From contig CAJHZI010000534.1 in NCBI GenBank assembly GCA_905160935.1, positions 248,001-312,000 on the forward strand: 64,000 bases of DNA. Reading direction: 5' to 3'. Numbering within the stretch: the stretch's first letter is position 1; each line of letters starts with the position of its first letter. The position numbers and the translations under genes are program-made. The notes below the pieces were generated by a model that saw nothing but the letters and a program-made list of their open reading frames with translations, had not been told where the DNA came from and made no database searches. Of the stretch, positions 40,901 through 52,900 are shown in pieces. Origin of the DNA: Enchytraeus crypticus. Its lineage: Eukaryota; Annelida; Clitellata; Enchytraeida; Enchytraeidae.

Positions 40901-43900
40901 TAAACGAATGAGTAAAAGTAAAGGTCTATTCGTATCCCGACCCTAGTTAAACTGGAATTTAAATGAAGATGATGATGATGATATAGCCGTAAACAGGGCA
41001 TTTCGCAGTGCCATCCAGTCATTTTGTAATATTCGCAATTTCAATTCAGCTCCGACTGCGAAAATACAAAGAAATAGCATGAGGACGATGAAGATGATTA
41101 CTTACTTTGTAAACATTCGTAGTAACTAACATAATTCTAATTATACATATTTATTAATCATCACCATCATCTTCCCTTGAATGCTAGTTTAATTAGGATC
41201 GGAATACAAATAGACTGTCTTGCAGCAATTTCTAAAATCTAGGCGCTCACCAACCGAATGCTGTTTCTGACGTTTATTATTAATAAATATTTATTAATAC
41301 TAATCATATTTTTAGGGCTACAAACTCGTAACACCAGCAGGTCAATGCTGCCAGTGTGTCAAGGACGTCACACCAACCTGCACGACTCTCTACGAGGGCA
41401 CCAGGACCACAGTGGTCAAGAAGGTTTGTGGATATGTGTTTCATCTATTAATACATGAATAGAATAGAATAGATAGTATGTTTATTTTCAGCTAAGACAC
41501 AAAATGCATAAACGAAATACAATGTATAAACAGCAATTCCTAAAACTAACGCGAGAAAAATCGGTCGTCAGTGAAAATACAGTGTATTTTATCTAGCTAA
41601 CTACCATGTTAATCGTGATGCTTACAGTTCTTAATGAAGCTAGTACTTAGTAATAGTTCTTAATAGAGTTCAGATTACATAATAGTTCTTATTAGTTTTC
41701 ATAGTTCTTAATACATACTAAGTATGTATTCTTAATATATAATAAACAGAACAAATTGACTAATAAAACTGAAAAATGAAAATAATAATGCATCTATATA
41801 GTGCAATACATTTAAGGTATAAAGTCTACTCGAAGGCGTTATTAGTGACGTCTCAAACGAAATAAACAACGGAATGAAGCTTATTAAATAATCATAGCTC
41901 ATGTAGCAAGGTTAAATCTGAATATTGAAGGTCGTCGTATTTAAAAGGCAATACCGGCTTAATCGGTAGACTTTAAGCCGACAAGCAGCCAGTAAATAAA
42001 ATAACTCCATTTTCATAAAATGCAAGGCTGACTATCCCTCGATAAGCCTGTCAATTACTATCTGTTGGGACGGCATAAAATCGCGCAGTATTAATATTTT
42101 CAATCGCGTAGTAATAATACTTTTAAAAGACAATAAAAAGTACTTTATTATTCCATAGGGTGTTCTTTTGGAAATGTGGCGACAAATTTATAAGATATCA
42201 TTAGTTTCATGTTCATTTGTTTAAATGATTATAGTGAAATAACTATTCTCTTATAAATTAGGATAAATACAATATATGACTTTAGAAGAGTTAAATGATT
42301 AATTAGTTTATAGTTAGTTAGTTAATAGTTGGTTTATAATTTGCTAATAATTATAATTAATTAATTAATAGTTAGTTAATACTTAGTTTTATTAATTCGC
42401 TAACTGATTGACTGGATTAAATTTAAATTTAAGTTTGCAACAGTAATCGTGACTTAATAGTTTGTTAGTTAATTATTGGAAAATTTGTGTTCATAATTAA
42501 ACAATAATTAGATAATATTTGTATTATTTCGTTAACTCGTTAACTGATTCACTGACTCTATTATCAACACAAAAGTTTGCAACCGTAATCGTGACTTTAT
42601 AGTTAGTTAATACTGTGTTAATAATTATTTAATAATTAGTTCATAGTTTAATTGAAACGTTAACTTGAATAACTGGATCAAATTTCTTAATAAACAAATC
42701 AAATATCGAATATCATGAAATAGGTAATCAACTGTAATCGTGACTTTATTATTACAGGACGGAGAAGTCTGGGTCGAGGGTAAGTGCACTCACTGCAAGT
42801 GTGAGGCCGGTAGGAATGTGTGCCAGAAACTCTGCACCATCACCACCTGTGCACAGGTTCGAATCCCAGCATTAAGTTGATACTCAAATATAAAATCAGT
42901 ACTCCAGTAGGAATAAGTAGGAGGATTTGAGACAGTCTGTTCGTATCGCGACCCTAGTTAAACTGGGGTTCAAGAGAAGATGGTGATGATGATGATGATG
43001 ATGATGATGATGACTCCAATACGAATAAATAATTGCTCTGAATTTTCTTACAGTGCCCGCTTAATTTTTAATCCGAAGAATAGAAATTTATAATCGAAGT
43101 AAGTTTAAACAATACAAATAATTTATTGAACCCGTTTACGAATATGTTTTCATAAAACACTGTCGTTGTGAATCAGCATGTAAAGGAATGCCTATATCAA
43201 CTAATCATCGTCTTTTATAACAATGGGGTTAGACGTTGAACCTATATTTAAGATCATATTCCTATGCGATTCTGATTTAGGGCTCGGATATACCCCGATA
43301 GTGTTCGATGTTGCCTTGGACGACAGTAGCATTAGTAGTTAATATTATTATCATCGTTATAAATATTGTAAATAAGCTAAACTGGTAACGTGTCGGTAAG
43401 CTGTTCGACAGCAGATCAGGAGGTGCTGGGTTCAAATCTTGTTCTGTCTCCGTCACTGTCCAGCTTACCAGGCCTGGAAACGGACGGTTAAAAGGACTTT
43501 AAGGAGTATTTCAATTTAATTTAATTAGTCTTTAATTTAAATTAATTATTATTAAATTTAATTAATTAATTTAATTTAATTATTTGTTATTAAATTAATT
43601 AATTAAATTTCATTAATTAAAATTACATTTAAATTAAATTAAATTAAATTTAATTTAATTTAATTAAGCTCTAATGAGTGTTCTTGCTGCGTAACATCAG
43701 GGTCAGATGCTCAACCTCTACGCTAAGGACTCAACGAAATGCTGCGCATGCGTACCAGTGAGTCAGTTCAACGTCACCACCACTCCAGCACCAACCTCTC
43801 CAGTGGCCACCACCACCAGGCCACCAGTCAACAATGCCACCACTCCAGGTAAGACTCCAGAGGAATTGATTTTGACCAATTGTATGAACCTTACTCTGTT

Positions 43901-46900
43901 AATAATCAATAATTCATCAATCATCAATAATAAGCGATATCAATTTCTGCATATCAATACTATCATCATATTGTCATCATATTGTTATCGTATTACTATA
44001 CCTCATCATATTGTCATCATATTGTTATCGTATTACTATACCTCATCATATTGTCATCATATTGTTATCGTATTACTATACCTCATCATATTGTCATCAT
44101 ATTGTTATCGTATTACTATACCTCATCATATTGTCATCATATTGTTATCTTTTTGCATATAAGTACTATCAATAATCAATCATTAATAGTAATCAATCAC
44201 ATCAATATTCTGTCAACAATTATCAATATCAGTGCTTTGAACAATTTGTACAAAAACCAGAATTTGAACACTGATGTTCAAATTCTGGGCTCACCCGTCA
44301 CTTATGTCGCTTTCGATAAATGGAAGAACTGACGTTCATTCTACCTTTTGCATAGAAATGAAAGAAATTAAGAACAAATATTCCACGTCCTTGCTGGTAC
44401 TGATTCGCAGGTGTCACCACCACAGTCAAATCTGGCCAGACCTGCACGGAGAAGGACGTCATTCCAGTCAACGAGTGCAAGAGCATGGTGTGCGAGAAAG
44501 GAAAGATGGTGCCAAAACTCGTCTGCAACAAACAATGCGCCGTGGTATGAAACAAGTTTTAAATTGTTCTTAGAGTATATTAAGTAATTCAAAGTTGATC
44601 TAATTAGATATTTTAATACTTAATATTTCAAATTAGTTGGTCCACTGTCAACTTTGTGTTTAGATTTGGTTAATTATAATTGTTGTTTTCTCTACCATCA
44701 ATATGTCCTAATTAGATTTCGATTTTATTAATAATAATGAATTTGTGGATACATATTCCTTTAGTAATGCAATAAAGCTAGATAATATGGCAGTCATTAT
44801 CTGTATAAGTATAATTGTGCTTTGAAAAACTGTGATATACAAGTAGCGTTGATTCATTTAGTTGAATTAATTTCGATAATGTAAGAATTAATAAGGCAAA
44901 GCTATGTTGTAGGACAGAGAGGATTTGAGACAGCCTATTCGTATCCCGACCCTAGTTAAACTGGGATTCATGGAAAGTTGAAGGTGATGATGATGATGAA
45001 TGTTTGAATTAATCAATTTGCTATCCCACAGCGATTAGGCTGTGATAGCCGGGCTGTGGCTGTGTATTATGGTAACCCTTGTTGAAGTTGAACTGGACTT
45101 GAGGAATGCTGAGGAATTGTGTACTGTGTGTTTGTAGGGACAGATCAAGGTACAGTTCAGCGCTGATTCATGCTGCCAGTGCGTCGATGTTGCCACAGGT
45201 AAATAAATTCTGAGTAACATTTATATTTATTTATGTATTTTAGTTATTTAATTATGTATTTATTTTCTTTATTGGTTGGAACCAGTGGCGAAGTCGGTAA
45301 GATACTCGACCGCGGATCAATCTGTGCGAGGTTCAAATCCTGGGCTCGCCCGTCACTACAATTGCTTTCGAGTGAGGAAACTGACTTTAACCTTAGTTTT
45401 ATCAGCTTTGTAGCTTTTTTACTTAATAAGAACGTAATAATAAAAAACGTCTACTAACGTAATACGTTTCATAGTAAGAGCATCAATTTCGAAATATACT
45501 TTCAGTTTAAAACTGTAATGAAAAGAAATGCTCCAATATGCAATCAGACTGTGATATATATTTTTAATTTGAGGCTATAGCGGAAGGAAATGCAACCACT
45601 AACGTAGAATCTTAATAAAATATTAATAAAGTTGATTAAATTAATAAATTAATATTTAACTCTAAATTTTGCTAGAATGGGCTATAATTTGTTATACGTT
45701 GTTATTTCCGCAGCTCTCAACCTCACAACCACCACTGCCGCCCCTGTTACAACACCAGCTCCAATCAGTGAGTGACTTTCTACTCTCTCTCTCTCTCTCT
45801 CACTCACTCTCTCTCTCTCACTCTCTCTCTCTCACTCTCTCTCTCTCTCTCTACTAATGCACTGCCTTCTGGCAGGTCCATGGTATGTAATGCCTCCACT
45901 CTTCTCTGTCTTCCGTATTTCTCTTCATATCCACATACGAGTGGATCTTTAAATAATTTATAACATTCCTTTTGATACACCACTATTCTTTTGGCATAAT
46001 TTAAATATATAAATAAATAAATTACTGTTGATGTTGTCCGCTCACAGAATGTGCCGCACCTTTGGTGTTCACTTCCTGCATGAAGACCTGCAGCATGTGT
46101 CACTACCTCGAACCCAACTGCGTGAAGAGCGACAAGTGCACGTCTGGCTGCGACTGCCCGGCTGATCTCGTCTTCGACGGATTCAGCTGCGTCAAGAAGG
46201 CTGACTGCAAGTGTATCGCCAGCGACGTCAAGGACTCAAAGACCCCAGTTGTGCTCAAGGTTAGAAAACGTCTGAATAAAGAATAAATATTGTGATAAAC
46301 TTGAGAAAAAGCCTCAATAAAATAATCTGTCTAGTGTTCTGCTAAGTGGCAGGTCCAAAGTAAATATTCCTCCTACTGATATGCCCAGTTTATCTAGGGT
46401 TGGGATACTTTCTTGAACCGAGTTTCTTTAGGGTTGGGATGCGTTCTTGAATCCCAGTTTATTTGGGGTTGGGATATGTATGGACTGCGAATACTATGAA
46501 TAGAATTACAGATCATTTCACTAAAACTGCAATCTACAAAAGAAATATTTCATTCAAACCGATCTACAAAAGAATCAATTTATTCAATTCGATCTACCAA
46601 AGAAATATTTCATTGAAACTTCTCATTAATTCAAATATTTCATTCAAACAATTTTGTTGTTGTTATTATTTCAAAGGAAACATCGTGAAGATAAGTAAGG
46701 TATCGATTAAGTAAATGCTGATTGTTGTTGCTCTACAGCCCGGAGAGGCCAAGGACTCTGCCACCAAAGCCTGCACGGAGCACCTCTGTCTGGACAACAA
46801 GCTCGTCGAGAAGCCAAAGGCCTGCAAGATCTGCGATGTGAGTCCCGATTTTTGATATCTACATATCGATTTTACTCTTAATTGATTTTAATCGATTTTA

Positions 46901-49900
46901 ATCAAATGGGTTCAATTGTATTAAAATTTATTCTATTTTAATCTAATCTATTTTAATCTAATCGGCCCAATTAGAATTAAGCAATATAATCGGTTTTATT
47001 TTAATATTACTTGGTGGTTCTGCTACGAAATCCTTAACGTTTTTAAACTTTAAATATATTTCGCAATACTAATGTTGATTTTTTAAGCTGTTGTAAGGAG
47101 CAATTATTTAAGAATTATTTGTTTATATTATACTATATTATAATATTTAAAGAGTTTAATGTAATATCATGTTGCAAAAGCACTACGATCCATATCAACG
47201 TCAGAAAGGGCATTCGGTTGGTGAGCGCCTAAGCTCCAAAAATTGCTGCAAAAAATTAAACGAATGAAGTCTCGAATAGGGGATTGGGTGGTGGTGTGGT
47301 GTAGGACAGAGAAGATTTGAGGCAGTCTATTCGTATCCCGACCCTGATTAAACTGGGATTCAATGGATGATGATGATGATGATTATATTTTAATATTTTA
47401 ATGTAATATCATGTTGTACGTGGGATACGGTAATTAAGAAGGACATAGAAAATTGGGGATTGACTGATGATATGGTGTGGGACAGATAGGACTAGAGACA
47501 GTCTATTCGTATTCCGACCCTAGTTAAACTGCGATTCAAGGAAGGATTATGATGATGATGATGTATGTAATATCATGTTGACTTTATCTACAGCCTAACA
47601 AGGAGAAGGCTGTTGCCGTCAAGGACCAGTGCTGTCCAGTGTGTGAACCACTGCCAAAACCAGAGCCAACACCAACTCTACCAAGTACGTAGAGTATTTC
47701 GTATTATTTATACGTAAAGATTTTCTTAATATTATACCTATAGTATTTCGTAGTATTTATAAGTACAGTATTTTTTATCATTTATACCTCTCTCTCTCAC
47801 CTTCTAGTGTTCTGCCAAGTGGCAGATCCAAGGTACATTGCTTGGTTAATTTTTTTTCAGGCTCCATAAAGAGCACGCCATCTATTAACGAGTTAATCCT
47901 TTCACAAATGGCTATGCCTTATCCACACCTTAATATAACCTTATAAACTTGGGAAACATGTAGCTTCTGACATGGTTTCTCATTGCCTTCTTCAGTTTTT
48001 CATCTTTCCCCTCTTACGCCAGGTGCAGTTAACAGTTGGTCTATTTCTCAACCTTCCGGACACAACACGGTAAAATGTCTATTCTATGACGCTGTCCTGT
48101 ATTCTTGTAGCCTGCACCGGCGGTAAGGTACCCACGAAGTGCCTCTGCAAGGAAACTTGCGAGACGAAGGCCCTCAAGGACTTCAAGTGCCCCTCCGGTG
48201 ACGCCTGCCGTGCCGGCTGTCAGTGCGTAGAAGGCTTCGTCGAGGACGTTAACGGTGCCTGCATCAAGGCTGATAAGTGCGCCTGCTTCGAGCCTACCAC
48301 CAAGACCTTCCTCAACGTAAGTAGCTGCTGATTACTCGGGGTGGATCGACTCAGATACAAATGGCCTGGGTTCAAAGCCCAGGTCGGTCAAGTAATGATG
48401 GATATCTCCTTGGACCCATGGAAAGTTAAACTTGTATCGGAGCTTGCTGCCGTTTGGCGCTATCAATAGCAAAGATATGATTGATCATGGAAAGGATTAA
48501 TAATAACATGCCGGGAACATGTAAAGCGGTCCCGAAGACCGGACGCAGGTTATGACACCGCTATAGAAATTGTCGGAGGTTACTATTATTATTATTCGCA
48601 AAGTGACAAGTAAGCAGAAGTTCTTTGCACATCAATGTTTCCGTGAATACCGTCATAAACTGTTTGTAGTATTAAATGACTGAATAAGCGAAGAGCTTCT
48701 TCTTAATGTTCTTTGTTATGTTTAGATGAATATACTAACAAACTATTCGCGCATTTTAATGAGTGCTTAACTAAAGTTTTATTTTGTATGGCTTTTGCAT
48801 ATATTGTTTCATAGCTTAATAATTATAACATCTGTTACCATACTATAGCCGTGCGATCAGAGTCAGACTGTCGGACTTCCTTTGTAAACAGATACTTACA
48901 ATAAAACTACATCACACAAAAATTCTAATATGTTAATGTATTTTTGTCATTTAAAAATTAAATCTAAAGGTGTTAAATTGAAATTGAAAACAATAGCTTT
49001 CAAATAAATGAAACGCACGTATAAATAGTATACATATATCTATAATAATCTTATAATTCAGTGATAAATTAGCGTTTAATATACACTGAGTAAGAAACTG
49101 ATAGTTATTAATTGTGAGTTAACCGACAGCAGAAGGAAAGGACATTGCAAATAAGTAATGTATAGACGTTGTTGTTGTTATTCTACAGCTGTTCGAAGCC
49201 AAGCAGATCAAGAACAAGTGCGGCAGTGTCACTCATCTGCTGTGCACCAAGGACGGCATCAAGAGCACTGTAGCCTGCGAGGAGACCTGCGGAGCTGTAA
49301 GTACCCTGCTGTCAATCAAAACATATCCTGCTGTCAATCATAACATATCCTGCTGTCAAACAAGACATACCCTGCTCGCAAACAAGACATACCCTACTGT
49401 CAATCAAAACATAACATACTGTCAATCAAAACATAGCTAGCTTCAATCAAAACACACCCAACTGTCGATTAACATATATACGAATTATGTTTACAGAATC
49501 ACATCCCAGCCATGGTAGATGCTGCCGGCTGCTGCGTGTGCAAGAGCGCCGTCGAGGAACCTCCCAAGGACCCGACGCCAACCACGACCTGCCTTAACAC
49601 CAAGACAATCATCTGCGACCTTCCTTGCACAACCGACTCCAAGACCACCTGCGCAGATTTCATGAAACTTGCTCCAGAAATCACCAAGGGCAAGGTGACC
49701 ATCAGAGAAAAGACCTGCACTTGCCCAGATGGCTACACGTCAGAGATTGCTGGAAAGACTGAGAAGGATACTCTGTACTGCAAGAAGAAGATGGAGTGCA
49801 CATGCATGCATGGCGGCAAAGTCTTCACCGTACGTATAATATGTCGCAATTATCGTTTTGAATGTCTCAATAGCGTAGAATGTCATGAAGTTTTAAATGA

Positions 49901-52900
49901 CTGATCCTGAGGTGATTTGAATCCTCGTGGGTTCGATTCCCAGCCGCGCTGACCGTAGATTAAAATCTCTGACATTCACTGGACTGGTTACAAGGAAAAT
50001 GGAATAAATTGCCTAACGGATAAAAGTGTGGTATTAGAAGTAATAGATATCAATATGGTTGATCTTTTTACTGTAATGCTTGTTAATGATAGATATCAAT
50101 ATGGTTGATCTTTTTACTATAACGCCTGTTATTTTAAGTCTTCCTTCAATGGCTTTTATGTTCCTTTCGTTGTTCACAACAGTCAGGAGAACAGTTCAGT
50201 GAGCTGACACCAGATGGCAAGCCAATCAACTGCAGAACATGCACCTGTCTCCAGGGAGCCGTCAAGTGCGGAGATGTACCAAGCTGGTGAGTTCTGTCAG
50301 AGTTGTATACACAATCTCTCTCTTAGTGCACTGCCTACTGGCAGGTCCATGGTATATAACGCCTCCGCTCTTCTGTGACTTCCGCTTTACCCTTCATTTC
50401 CACATATGCATAGGTCTTTAAATCATCTAATATACCTAATCTCGGCCTGCCCCTGCCTCTTTTTCCTTCCATTCTACCATCTATGACCTACATGTATATT
50501 AATAGACCTTCCCTCCTTAGAATCTGTCTTATCCGACTATTCTTCCTATTTCTTAATACATTTATCAACTGTCGATATACTGTATGTACAGTATATTCAA
50601 TCAATAATCAATAAACCAAGAAATCGTTCATCATTCATCGTCATCGTTACCATCATCATCATCATAATAATCATCATCATCATTATCATCATCCTCATCA
50701 TCTTTCTTTTAATCCTAGTTTAACAAATAAACCAAGAAAGCATTCCTTATTCATCATCATCATCATCATCACTATCGTCATTCTTTTCATCTTTCTTGCT
50801 ATCCCAGTTTAACCGGTCATTTCTTTTTCTCCTCAGTGTATGTCGCAATCGTTCAACAATCGTTTGGCAACTTCATAAGCAGTGTGCAGACGAGCCAAAC
50901 CACCATCACCACTTGACGTGGAGCACTCTTCCACAATGTGAAGATGAGTTTAACTAGTGTCGGGATTCGTAAAGACCTTCTTCATTCCTCTTACCTTATC
51001 CATTGCTCTCTGCCCCAGAGTTATTCAGTCTCCTATCTTTTCATCCAAACCGAGATATCAATCATTTAAGAAAATAATCTATGAATGAATCAATCAAGTC
51101 TTAAATCCTGTGGTAAATAGTATGTCAACTAGGTAACATATGCGTATGTGTATTTTAATCGGTACCTGAGCCCGTGTAGTTCTCTGCTGCACATTATGCA
51201 TTACATTGTGGAAGCGTAGCCATCATCCAAATCATCAAACCTTCATCGAGATTTGAAAACCATCCAAACTTTATCGAGCATCGACTATGTCAAAGATTGA
51301 TGGTGGTTTGATTCGTCTGCATACTGCTGATGAAGTTGCCAAACGATTGTTGACCGAGTGCGACATTCGCTAAGGAGAAAAAGAAATGACTAGTTAAACT
51401 GGGATAACAAGAAAGATGATAAGAATGACGATAATGATGATGATGATGATGAATAAGGAATGCTTTCTTGGTTTATTTGCTAAGAAGAGAAGTAGAAGGC
51501 ACAGTATCTCCATAGTACGGAATCATTTATGCTACTGCCATTGGGTTACATAATAATACGGTATCAAATATGTTGCTACCATTGGGTTATATATTAAAAC
51601 AGTATTTGTTATTTTGCAGCCTGATGTTCACGTCTACCACGACGCTGCCCAGCACCACACCCACACCTCTCAACGTGGCCGCTCAGTGCGCTCAGACAGG
51701 CTGCTTCGAGGACAACGTCTGCCGCAAGGTAGGCTGAGATAGTATAGTAGTAACCGTGTGTATGATTAATAGTGTTTATAATTGAAATAATAGATAAGGT
51801 TCTCTGTGAATTAAGAGATAAATCTCCATTTGAGATTTTAATTAAGATCTTAATTAATTAATTAAGATCTTAATTAACTAATTAACTAAGATCTTAATTC
51901 CATAGGAATTAAGAGATAATCTCCATTTTAATTGCGAGGTAACGCTCTGTGATTGTTAATGAGCTATGATTTCGCACAGGTTAACGAGAGATTGCTCGAT
52001 TAATTCTTTTACTATTAATATCAATAAGCAGAGGATAATAATTGATGATCTCGTTGCAATACGCAGAGGATTATAATTGACTGGTTGATTTATTGAGTGC
52101 TCCATGCTAGCTCTATGTGTGCTCAATGATTGCTATGATTACGCATAGGTTAATGATTGGTTGATTGATAATTTTAAGCACAGGTTAATGATTGATTGAT
52201 TCTATGCTAGCTCTATGACTGCTATGGTTGCACGCAGGTTAACGAGACATGGTCGAAGGCAAACTGTGTGACCTGCAAGTGCTCCGCACCTCGCGCTACT
52301 ATCTGCGAGGTGACGCGCTGTCCTACACTCAAGTGCGACCCCGCCAAGAACGAGATGGAGATCAAACTGAACGGCCAATGCTGCTCATCCTGCGGTAAAC
52401 TATGTTTTTACCGTTCTCTCTCTCTAAAAGTTGGTAAATATAGCTAAAGTTAACGTCAGTTTCCTCACTGCAAAGCGATGTCAGTGACGGGAGAGCCCAG
52501 GATTTGAACCCCACACATACTGACCCGCGGTCGAATATCATGCCGACGTTGCGCCTGGCTCCAGCCTGTGGCAGCGCTCTCGTTCTCTAGAGTTCTGTGA
52601 AGTAGCAGGTCCAATGTACGTATTCCTAGTCACAATCTGCTTCAGGCTGCATAAAGAGCACTCCATCGATTAGTGAATTAATCAATTTAACAAAAACGCT
52701 TTAAACCGTTAGGTACTGTTAAGCGAGCGTAATGATTTAATATTCATTGAAAGTAATTAATTTTAAAATTAACTAATGTTAACTTTTTATTATTTAATTT
52801 AATTATATTAACTAAATAATCAACTATAATTGAAAAATAATAGAGATTTATTTGAAAGAATTAATTAATTCAAATTAATTAATAGAATTGATTCAAGTTC

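Noticed and set aside
45277-45420. Possible tRNA gene from A-box and B-box-like sequence
   Set aside because: It does not fold into a full cloverleaf by eye and recurs as a dispersed SINE (S1).
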